From Parelaphostrongylus tenuis (taxonomy: Eukaryota > Nematoda > Chromadorea > Rhabditida > Metastrongylidae), in the NCBI GenBank assembly GCA_019055375.1, contig JAHQIW010000009.1, positions 20,576 to 84,575 on the forward strand: a DNA stretch of 64,000 bases, written 5' to 3'. Below are positions 56,470 to 64,000 of this stretch, one piece after another. Every line of letters starts with the position of its first letter. Position 1 is the first letter of the stretch. The notes under the pieces are model-generated. The model saw nothing but the letters and a program-made list of their open reading frames with translations. It ran no database searches and was not told the origin of the DNA. The position numbers and the translations under genes are program-made.

Positions 56470-56760
56470 CCCATTAAAGTAGAGTGATGTGTACAACTTC
56501 CGCTTTAGGTGGGACTTTAACCCACATGTCATTCTATTTGGACCGCGTTCTCTATCCCTTTGTACTGACGCCCGTTTTACACACCACTTTCTTACGCTGC
56601 AATGCATCTGTCTGTCAGCCCATCAACAGTCAACAGCCTGGCTCCGGTAGTAGATTATCGACATTAAACCCAGTCACGTTGACAAATATTAGGTATTCAA
56701 TGATCAAATATAACATGCCTTTACTTTACCGCTTCTAGAGGTGATCTGATATTACAATAT
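56470..56760 (-). mobile_element. SINE-A copy
   Basis: GTAGAGTGATGTGTACAACT, ACCCACATGTCATTC, CTGACGCCCGTTTTAC, ACGCTGCAATGCATCTGTCT, CATTAAACCCAGTCACG, CCGCTTCTAGAGGTGAT. Near full length, minus. Confidence 0.65.
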
Positions 56761-56769
56761 ACCCACTGT

Positions 56770-56880
56770 TTTAGAGTGATGTGCAAAACTTTTGCGTCAG
56801 ACGGGACTCGAAACGCAAGGGGTTAAATAGAACTCTATCCGGGAGATCCGAAAAGTTAGCCACTGCACGATTATTGTACT
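56770..56880 (-). mobile_element. SINE-A head, diverged
   Basis: TTAGAGTGATGTGCAAAACT, TTTTGCGTCAGACGGGACTC, GAAACGC, then divergence. It begins directly after the previous copy. Confidence 0.6.
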
Positions 56881-56914
56881 GTTTGTGCTGTATTTCCGAT
56901 ATCTTTCATATCAC

Positions 56915-57050
56915 GGTATGACACTCGCACCAGCTGCCGTGCTAGACAACGTCATGGACGACTCTCACTCAACAAAGAGACGAATGGAATATGTGCCGAG
57001 GTCCGCACAACTAGTGAATGCGGACCGGCCAAATATCACGGTAAGTTTCC
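56915..57050 (+). mobile_element. RTE-2 3' end, severely truncated
   Basis: GACACTCGCACCAGCTGCCG, AGAGACGAATGGAATATGTG, CCGAGGTCCGCACAACTAGT match 9345-9455. Ends with a degenerate form of the CAAGTATC tail. Confidence 0.6.
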
Positions 57051-57094
57051 AGTTGTGCTGCAGTACTGAAGTATATTATTGTTGTATTGCATTA

Positions 57095-57190
57095 CGGATG
57101 TTAAATAAAAACTGTTATTAACACCTCGGAATAGCTTAACAGGAAAGACTGCCAATTAACACCAATTATGCCGAGATTAATCAATAGTCG
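57095..57190 (+). mobile_element. fragment of the palindromic element
   Basis: AACACCTCGGAATAGCTTAA, AATTATGCCGAGATTAATCA, ATAGTCGGT match the right end of 18703-18993 (ACACCTCGGAGCGGCTATG, TATGCCGAGGTTAGTAG, ATAGTCGGT). Confidence 0.55.
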
Positions 57191-57869
57191 GTCTTGAGAA
57201 TTACTTCAAAATGTTCCCAGCAATTTAGCACAATTTCATGCTTAGACTATCAGCCTGTTTTTCTCTATCCGTTGCACTGCTGACGTCAATTAAGGAAAAT
57301 CTTCTAAGCGTGTCCAATGGTAAAGGCCATTGAGAATATCAAAGCTTAACAAACGTGATATGCGCTTCTTGGAAATTTCTAACAACAAAGTTTTGGAGCA
57401 AAAGTTATGCTTCATTTTTCTCTATCAATGTCTCTTTTCCACAGATTTCTCATGAAAGTACACTAGTAGTAATGTCAACGTTTTCTCGATTGCGCTTTTT
57501 GTTTTTAAGAATGCCAGGATTTCACGTCACCTAATAACAAACGAATTGGTGGAGATCAATCCGAGTCATGCAACCTGATAGAATAGGCATTTGCTGACAT
57601 TCCTTCGCAACTAAATCCTCTCACTTACCTCGCTTTCAGTACAAATTAGATATCCATCCCTTTTCACTATTTTGTGCTTGGAAGCACTAGAATCTTATAA
57701 AGTTATTTGAAAGAATTAGATGTTGAACTAAATGGGCTTGAGAGCCCTTAAATTAGCTTCCAAAGCGACGTCATCACATACAGGTGGTGAGTACAAAATC
57801 TCTTTTGTCCTTGTAAATTATGTGGCAAAAAATGGAAAATTTGTTCCATTTTATCTATGATATTTTTTA

Positions 57870-58080
57870 GATCCTTTCATTATTATCTGAGCCAACATGT
57901 CATGTGGTATGGTAAGGGCTCTTGTACAGTCCGAGACACGTGTTTCGTCCTTACAGACTCGTCAGCCGGGCAGAACCCGTCGTCTGTCGATCTTTTTATA
58001 GTCAAAAAAAATAATAATGAAAGGATCTATTGAAATCTGAGCGTGGTCTTAATAAAGCACTCAAAGGTAAGGTATATTTT
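57870..58080 (-). mobile_element. class-1 hammerhead repeat, folded-back copy
   Basis: Contains the ribozyme 57929-57971. Unlike other copies its outer parts are inverted to each other: AGATCCTTTCATTATTAT (57877) and ATAATAATGAAAGGATCT (58010). The tail ATTGAAATCTGAGCGTGGTC matches the class-1 end block. Confidence 0.6.
57929..57971 (-). ncRNA. hammerhead ribozyme, class 1, core intact
   Basis: Minus strand GCCCGG, CTGACGA, GTC TGTAAG GAC, GAAA, CACGTG, U, C (cleavage after GTC), TCGGAC. Stem I has five pairs, one of them G-U, and one mismatch. All core bases present. Confidence 0.75.
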
Positions 58081-58199
58081 TAGAGTTTGAAGAGCCATAA
58101 ATGAATGTTCTAAAAAGTATGGCGAGACTTCTGAACAATTAATTTATGTAAATCGAGAAAACTTATCTTGATTAGCTACGCGAGGTTGGTAAGAAGTTC

Positions 58200-58234
58200 G
58201 GCTGACGTTTCGGCGACCCGCCTTCTTCAGAGCC
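58200..58234 (-). ncRNA. hammerhead ribozyme, class 3, intact
   Basis: Minus strand: GGCT, CTGAAGA, one extra A, GGCG GGT CGCC, GAAA, CGTC, AGCC. Stem I (GGCT with AGCC) and stem II (GGCG with CGCC) are perfect. Core complete, cleavage after GTC. Stem III is a loopless ACGT palindrome, so dimer action is expected. Hammerheads are known in Penelope-like elements; this one lies about 50 bases past the endonuclease stop. Confidence 0.85.
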
Positions 58235-58281
58235 TGGACGTACGTAGTGTTAGTCTATTTGAATGATCCGAATGGTCTTAT

Positions 58282-58735
58282 TTATACGCTGCCTAGGTCA
58301 GGTTGAAAGATAAAACGAAGAAAGGGCGCGAGATCTCGTGCGATGGTGACGCATTCGTCCTTCCGGTTTATTTCGGGGTTTTTGGCGTTTATCCAAAATG
58401 CCTCAAGAGTTTTGCGCGTGGATGATTTTGATTTCTTCGCTAGAATTGTGACAGTCACACCAAAATCCTTGTTGTTGTGTTTTTGTGCCCTATGTAGACC
58501 TAAAGGTTTGGGTTTATCTATTTTAGATTTACTATCTAGATGTTCTTGTATGTGGATGAAAAGTGGTCTACCCGTTTTACCTATATGTTTTTCCCCGCAC
58601 GCTCTACATTTAGTAAATATATTGTGCCCAATCTCATACAATCCCCACCTTTCCGTTAGGGCAGATCATACAATTCCCAAACCGACTGTCTATTAACCTA
58701 GGCATGCTTCAATACAATTTCTTATATTCTTCCTT
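58282..58735 (-). pseudogene. GIY-YIG endonuclease domain of PLE-3
   Basis: Frame 1 near 58700 gives CMICPNGK. The main frame (58282-58641) gives KCRACGEKHIGKTGRPLFIH, IQEHLDSKSK, LGLHRAQKHNNKDFGVTVTI, TRKTLEAFWINAKNPEINRK and CVTIARDLAPFLR. This is the GIY-YIG-type endonuclease of Penelope-like elements. The GIY is degenerate (GHNIFTKC), and KHIGKTGRP replaces the usual KYIGETGRP. The reverse transcriptase part is absent. A frameshift separates the CMIC segment from the rest. Confidence 0.8.
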
Positions 58736-58773
58736 AAGCCAAACACGAGGTGATACAATAAACTTTATTTGAC

Positions 58774-58808
58774 AGCTGACGTTTCGGCAGTTCGCCTTCT
58801 TCAGAGCC
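58774..58808 (-). ncRNA. hammerhead ribozyme, class 3, intact
   Basis: Minus strand: GGCT, CTGAAGA, one extra A, GGC GAACT GCC, GAAA, CGTC, AGCT. Stem I four pairs (one G-U), stem II three pairs, core complete, cleavage after GTC. Confidence 0.85.
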
Positions 58809-59011
58809 TGGAAAGGTCAAATTGTCCGCAATCCAATAAGCCAAACACCTCCAATACTCCCTTAGAAAAAATCACCAGACCTAGATTTCAATCGCATCAA
58901 GCACAAAATCAACTCTCAACATACTCACCGCTTTTTATATGTGTTCCACCGAATGATTCAAGTGGAGAACACCGGAAGGAGATCACATAGGCTCGTAATG
59001 CACCTTACCCA

Positions 59012-60742
59012 TCAAAATAACAGTCTTATATACTGACTAAAATCACGTGTGATAACGAGGCATTCCTCCCTGCTGTTCATAGTTGGATTGGTGGTATTAA
59101 TCCAAAGTGCTTCAAGAAGTTTTCGCGCTGATGTTTTTTGTTCCTGCGCAAGGATGGTGACTTCAATCTCAAAATCAGCTCCGTCGTGTTTCTGTTCTCT
59201 ATGCGTCCCTAGCGAGGTGTTCCGTCTTTTAAGACGCTTATCAGCTAGGTGTTCTTCTATGCGGGCATAGAGCGGCCTACCCGTTTCGCCAATATATTTA
59301 TCGCTACACGCTTTGCAAGAGATTAGGTAGACTGTACCTACGCTCGTGCAATCACCGTCTCTGCCGTTAGGACATATTTTACAATCTTTCATTATACAGA
59401 GACGGTCATATAAGCGGTTCGCGAACTAGTTAGCGTTTTAGAGTATTCGGTGGTATCTCAATAAGAGCCACCGTTTGCTCTAAACCCGCTCTTTTCAAAC
59501 AGCGTTTTATAGCTGTACTAGTCTCATTTGAAAAGAACGGAAGGATGAATGAGATTTTCCTTTCATTCGAGTTTTCGTTCGGAGGCGTACTATTTCCTCT
59601 AAACCTAAGCCGAGGGGCTACAAATTCATATCCATTAGAAGTGGCTATTTCCCGAGCCAATTTCACGGATTCTACTCTCTGCTCCTCCCCAGTACATAGG
59701 TTGGCTGCTGTTCGAAACATGTTCTTTACTAGCGCTTTTTTCGTATGTGAGGGATGAGAAGAGAGATAGCGAACCAGGATATTTTTACTACTTGGCTTCC
59801 GGTACCACTTTGTGATGTAGCCGCTCTCGCTTAAGCTTATTTGCACGTTCAAGAAAGGAAGCCAATGATCTTTTGGTATCTCAAGGGTAAACTTTATATA
59901 CTCTGACTGTTCATTCAACAATCTAAAGCAATCTATCTAGCTCCTCTTGAGTGGAGCAAATAAACAAACAGTCATCTATATACCGACAGTAGAGTAATGG
60001 CCGGAGATCCATCACTGGTGCTTCCACTTTCGACATAAAGGCAATCGCTAGGCTAGGCGCCAGTCGCTGTCCCATTGCCAGCCCTCTGATTTGTGCGAAA
60101 TAATTCCCGGACCATCTGAAGATTGAGCAGTTCAGGCACTCTTTTAACAGGACCATGAACTGCTCAATCGACAAGCCATACATGTTTACAGCTCCCTGGT
60201 GTTGTATCAGAAGCTCATGTGTGGCTTGCAATGCGGAGTCATTCGATACGTTGGTGTATAGAGCAGTGACGTCGAATGACTCCATTACGTACGCGCTGTT
60301 CGGGTTCGCGTTACGTAGACGATCCAGGAACATCTGAGTGTTCGTCAGATGGGCTGGAATGTGTCCTAGCAACTGGGATGTTATTAACGTTAAGAATCAT
60401 GCTATCCTATCCATCGGTCCGCCTACACAGCTGATGATAGGTCTAACTTTGAATATGGATGGATCGTTAGACATTAGATCATCAGTGGATACTAACTTAT
60501 GTGTTTTCATAAGTAAGTATAAGACAGGACATGTTGGTGACTGGATTTTTAATTGAGAAATGATAGATGGTCTTAAGCCTGCCGCTTTTGCCGTACGGAC
60601 CCACTCACTGTTTAGTTTGCGGTTTTGCCTTTTGAATTCCTTTACAGAAGATGATCGGTAAAGCGAAGCATCTTCGAGATGCTTATTCGTTATTGCGATA
60701 TCTAACTGTCGAGGAATCACAACAAATTCTCCACCCTTATCA
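59012..60742 (-). pseudogene. PLE-1 reverse transcriptase-GIY-YIG endonuclease, broken
   Basis: Four consecutive frames. 60742-60397: SDKGGEFVVIPRQLDIAITN, PVLYLLMKTHK, KVRPIISCVGGPMDRIA. 60372-59923: ESFDVTALYTNVSNDSALQA, FAQIRGLAMGQRLAPSLAIA, CRYIDDCLFIC (catalytic DD). 59921-59430: DHWLPFLNVQISLSESGYIT, KWYRKPSSKNILVRYLSSHP, LPFFSNETSTAIKRCLKRAG. 59392-59012: KICPNGRDGDC, GTVYLISCKACSDKYIGETG, ALWINTTNPTMNSREE. Motifs of both enzymes look intact. The breaks between frames are single-base changes, including one directly after TLKR. Nuclear retrotransposition enzyme; inactive as it stands. Confidence 0.85.
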
Positions 60743-60778
60743 GATGTCAAATGAAGTTTATTGTATCACCTCGTGTTT
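60743..60778 (+). repeat. inverted Penelope terminal-repeat fragment
   Basis: TCAAATGAAGTTTATTGTAT and CACCTCGTGTTTGGC on the plus strand equal the block after the PLE-1 ribozyme on the minus strand (58738-58770). It is therefore in opposite orientation to both PLE-1 and PLE-2, which it separates. Confidence 0.75.
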
Positions 60779-61750
60779 GGCAGATCATACAGTTTTTTGG
60801 TGTTGCACAATCGATCACAGACAATGAAACAATCGTCTATATACCGGCAGTAGAGCAATGGGCGGTGAGCGAGAACTGGAGCTTCCACCTTATACATAAA
60901 AGCGAAGGCAAGACTAAGTGCTAAACATTGACCCATGGCTAACCCCCTGAGTTGTGTGAAGTATTATCCCGACCACCGAAAGATTGGACAACTAAGACAT
61001 TGTTTTAGGAGGGTCATTAGTTCTTGAATTGTGAAGCCATACATATTTACTTTTTGTTCATTTTTTGTGAGAAGTTCGAAAATGGCTTGCATTGCAGAGT
61101 CATTTGATACGTTCGTATAGAATTACATCAAATGACTGCATGAGGTGCGAGTTTTGGTTTCGCGCAACGTAGGTGATCTAGGAACATTTGGGTATTGGGT
61201 AGATGGGTTGGTATGAATTTGAGCACCTGAGTAAAAATAAGGTTTAGAAACCACGTTATTCTATCCGTTGGTCGGCCTATACAACTGATGATAGGTCTAA
61301 CCTTGTATGTTGATGGATCGGTTGACACTAGATCATCAATAGATGTAAGTTTATGTGTTTTTATGAGAAGGTATAGGACCGGACAAATAAGGTTATTGTT
61401 CTTGAGTCGAGAGATAACTGAAGTTTCCAAACCCGCTGCCCTTGCCTTGTTAACCCATTCTTTGTTCAAATTTTACATTGGAGTTTATATTCCTTCTCAG
61501 AGGATGGGCGATAGAGGGAGATATCCGGAAGATGTTTCTCCGTTATTTCGACATCCAGCTGATTTGGAATTACTACAAATTCCCTTCTTTTATCACTTAC
61601 GGATGGAAGGATAGATTTTGATCCTACAAGCTCCTTGATTTGGACAAACCTTGTCTTTGTTTGTGTGTCAGATTGGAGCTTAGTTTTCTATGCCGAAAGT
61701 GGTTGAGTATTTGCAGAACTTCGTTTGGAAAAACGCGAAAAATAGGGTGG
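60779..61750 (-). pseudogene. Penelope-like reverse transcriptase fragment (PLE-2)
   Basis: Minus strand frames: FPNEVLQILNHFRHRKLSS, ELVGSKSILPSVSDKRREFV (DKGG changed to DKRR), VIPNQLDVEITEKHL, MNKEWVNKARAAGLETSV, CPVLYLLIKTHKLTSIDDLV, KVRPIISCIGRPTDRITWFL, then LLYCRYIDDCFIV near 60840. Directly after that the sequence continues TGTATGATCTGCC, which matches the start of the endonuclease (CMIC) of PLE-3. The stretch from the RT palm to the endonuclease therefore looks deleted. Ends at the inverted terminal fragment. Confidence 0.75.
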
Positions 61751-61799
61751 AGTTCGCTATTTGGTTTTTCTTTTTTTCTAAGAAAAAATCAAATGGAAA

Positions 61800-64000
61800 G
61801 ATTTTTCACCTTAGAATATGCCGGGACACAGGAATTTGGAAATTCTGAAAATGAAGAAAAGAAACAGATCGAATAAGAATTTGGAATTACCTCAATAAAA
61901 CTATCCAGAAAAGAAACGATGGATATTATGTTTGACTCCCTTGGATAGAATCATGTACCTCATTACCAGATAATAAAATTATTGCATTTAACAGACTAGC
62001 AACCGTTTGGGAATCCTTAAAAAACAACGAAAATCAGCTAGACAGGTACAATGATATATTTAATGAACAAATCAGATCAAACACTTTGGAAGAGTCTATG
62101 ATAAAACACCCCACCCAATTCCCGTGTCCATTGCATGCCACATCAAGCAGTTCTAACACCTAACAAGCTAACCACCAAGCTCAGAATAGTTTACGATGCA
62201 TCCGCCCATTACAAGGGTTATCCGTCATTAAACGACGCATTGCATCGTGGACCCGTCATTCTCCCTAGAGCTATTCGGACTCCTCCTTCGTTTCAGATTT
62301 GGAAGAATAGCCCTCACTGCAGATGTTGCGAAAGCATTTTTGCAGATCCGTCTCCATGAAGATGACCGTGATTCTACACGTTGCTTATTGCTTCGAAATC
62401 ATAGATTACCGCCCATCCAGGGTAACGTTAAGATTCTTCGCTTCACTAGAGTAACCTTTTGATTGATTGCATCACCGTCTATAGCCGCAACAATTCATTA
62501 CCATCTTGGCATGTACAAGCAAGACTCCCGATTAGTAGAAGAAATAAAGAATAACTTTTCCGTTGATAGCGTCATCTTAACTGCTGACAATCTCGAAGAA
62601 TCATTTCGCAATTATTTACGTTTGAAGCAAATATTCAATGAGTCAAGCATGAATCTTCGCGAATTTAATTCAAATGATGCAACCTTGATGTCCCAAATAG
62701 CAGCACCCGATAAATCAAACGAGAAACTGCCCAAAGTACTCGGAATCTCCTGGGACATCCATTTAGATCAGATACAGCTATCATGCGATACGAAAACTCA
62801 TCAAAAAATTGCTAAGAGAGTAGTAACCAGTACACTCGCCTCCATATTCGATCCATTCGGATTACTTGTACCTCTCCTCTCATAAATTAAAAGTTTTCTT
62901 GCGATTCTTATGGTCACAGGGATACGAATGGGACAAGTGCTATCAGACGACGATACACTACAATGGGCTGATATTTGGGCGGACAATAGAAGGATTCTCT
63001 ATTTCTTACCACGCTACATAGGCATGAAGAGTGACGATTGCATCCTAGTAACCTTTGCAGATGCTAGCTCTGAAGCAATGGCAACATGCATATATATACG
63101 TTCAGAAAAGTCTGTCAATCTTCTTATGGCAAAAAGCAAGTTGCCTTCACTAAAATCTCCCATGACCATACCGAAAATGGAACTAAGTGCACTTACCCTA
63201 GCACTTAGACTAACAAACGCAGTGTTTACACAGCTTCATAACACTGAGAGTTCACGATTTTTATTCTCTCCGATTCGGAAATAGCACTTAGTTGGATAAG
63301 ACGTAAGCCACAAACAAGTAGTTGGACGTCTGATACTCAACCGACTCATGGAAATAGAAAAAATCGTCGAACACATACATAGAAATGACACCACGGATCC
63401 TCTTCGGCCACGTGACAACAAATGACAACGCAGCAGACTGTGCCACACGCGGCCTTAATCGATTCGAACTCAATCAGCATTCTTGGTGGAAAGGACCCTC
63501 CTTCCTTAGCCAACCTCCAGAAAATTGGAAAGGTGTTTCCAACACATTTGAATACAATTCATCCTCTTCAATAGAGATTCCAGCACCTCATCTTCATAGT
63601 GACGACGCAACATCGAAGGATTCCAACCTACAGATCACCACCATGTGCAATTAACGTTACGCAGAACCCCTTGAATAAAGATAATATAGACGACATTTTC
63701 GTATCATTGAGTAAATTTCCTTTGGCAGATACTAAAAGAATCATAGCATGGATCTCACGATACATTCGCACCATAGTCAAAAAGGTGAACGCTTCCAAAC
63801 GTTGCCACATAAACCTCTCTCTACTCTTACTGACCGGAACAAATAAGCATTTCCACATTTCCGGCCAAGAGATAGCTATTGCTGCAAAAGTACTGGTAAA
63901 GCAGCATCAATTAGCAACAGTAAAAACTATCATGTTACCCCGTATGGCACATTTAAACATTAAGTCTGACAAGGAGGGATTACCTCGTTGTTATGGTCGC
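61800..64000 (+). pseudogene. BEL/Pao LTR retrotransposon pol, truncated by window end
   Basis: Plus-strand frames in pol order: LEYAGTQEFGNSENEEKKQI; a YYV.LPW..LPDNKIIAFNR-type segment (61920-61995); PHQAVLTPNKLTTKLRIVYD with ASAHYKGYPSLNDALHRGP (RT); TADVAKAFLQIRLHEDDRD; FGLIASPSIAATIHYHLGM; then GISWDIHLDQIQLSC, KRVVTSTLASIFDPFGLLVP (A17-type region); FADASSEAMATCIYI and PSLKSPMTIPKMELSALTLA (RNase H); ADCATRGLNRFEL and SWWKGPSFL; then VLVKQHQLATV (integrase start) up to the window end. The RT lacks a visible YADD-type segment: the frame jumps near 62460, so it is deleted there. Several stops. Replication enzyme of the element; no LTR seen in the window. Confidence 0.85.

Larger units (their letters stand above)
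55595..57790. mobile_element. fold-back element with arms of about 450 bp
   Basis: Left arm 55595-56045 and right arm 57345-57790 are diverged reverse complements over their whole length. Examples: CGTCGCTTTGGAAGCTAG / TTAGCTTCCAAAGCGACG, CGAGGTAAGTGAGAGGA / TCCTCTCACTTACCTCG, GCATAACTTTTGCTCC / GGAGCAAAAGTTATGC, CGAGAAAACGTTGACATTAC / GTAATGTCAACGTTTTCTCG. The 1.3-kb middle has no coding sequence and holds two SINE-A copies, an RTE-2 3' end and a fragment of the palindromic element. Related pieces lie at 5735, 32935 and possibly 26830. Type (DNA transposon or LINE-mobilised pair) is undetermined. Confidence 0.7.
58140..58735 (-). mobile_element. Penelope-like element, 3' part (PLE-3)
   Basis: Minus strand: GIY-YIG endonuclease frame (58282-58735), short 3' UTR, class-3 ribozyme (58200-58234), and an ACCTCGCG block (58179-58186). 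5'-truncated; its upstream end joins the terminal repeat of PLE-1, giving a head-to-tail arrangement. Confidence 0.75.
58736..60742 (-). mobile_element. Penelope-like element PLE-1 with RT, endonuclease and ribozyme
   Basis: The most complete PLE in the window. Minus-strand order: reverse transcriptase (60742-59430), GIY-YIG endonuclease (59392-59012), 3' UTR of about 200 bp, class-3 ribozyme (58774-58808), and a terminal block TCAAATAAAGTTTATTGTAT with ACCTCGTG (58745-58752). Its downstream neighbour is PLE-3. Tandem, terminal-repeat-like organisation is usual for PLEs. Confidence 0.8.

Noticed and set aside
58343..58696. 117-codon plus-strand frame
   Set aside because: Antisense shadow of the GIY-YIG endonuclease of PLE-3.
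61288..61614. 108-codon plus-strand frame
   Set aside because: Antisense shadow of the PLE-2 reverse transcriptase.

Overview
The window looks like a stretch of a clade V (strongylid, hookworm-like) nematode nuclear genome. That is inferred from the mix of RTE-clade LINEs, a mariner, Penelope-like elements, a BEL/Pao element, tRNA-derived short repeats and short-intron, signal-peptide gene copies; no species is proven. It is AT-rich and almost entirely repeats and decayed genes. I found no intact host protein gene.

Layout. 1-6.3 kb: dispersed repeats, including a hammerhead-bearing repeat near 1.2 kb. 6.3-7.9 kb: a five-exon secreted-protein pseudogene; relatives lie at 21.3-22.6 kb (minus strand), 39.9-43.2 kb, and as a first-exon remnant at 32.6 kb. 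8.2-9.5 kb and 23.4-26.4 kb: broken copies of one RTE family (called RTE-2 here). 10.2-13.5 kb: a near full-length but frameshifted element of a second RTE family (RTE-1), with 3'-end copies at 29.5 and 36.2 kb. 14.4-15.4 kb: a dead mariner. 16-19.5 kb: hammerhead repeats, tRNA-like repeats and a palindromic insertion with a 14-bp target duplication. 22.8-24.7, 34.8, 41.5, 45.4 and 46.4 kb: a degenerate satellite-like repeat with a TTCGATAGC-type motif. 47.6-49.3 kb: an inverted tRNA-like pair and several hammerhead repeats. 55.6-57.8 kb: a fold-back element with arms of about 450 bp. 58.1-61.8 kb: a minus-strand cluster of three Penelope-like elements. 61.8-64.0 kb: a BEL/Pao element cut off by the window edge.

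The most striking signal is 18 hammerhead ribozyme or ribozyme-like motifs in three sequence classes. Class 3 sits at the 3' ends of Penelope-like elements and in solo copies. Class 1 sits in a dispersed element whose copies are partial tandems with a unit of about 307-318 bp, as expected for an element passing through tandem transcripts and self-cleavage. Class 2 sits in another dispersed repeat. Eight copies keep every conserved core base; the others have lost core bases or stems. Class names, RTE-1/2 and SINE-A/B/C are labels of this annotation, not established names.
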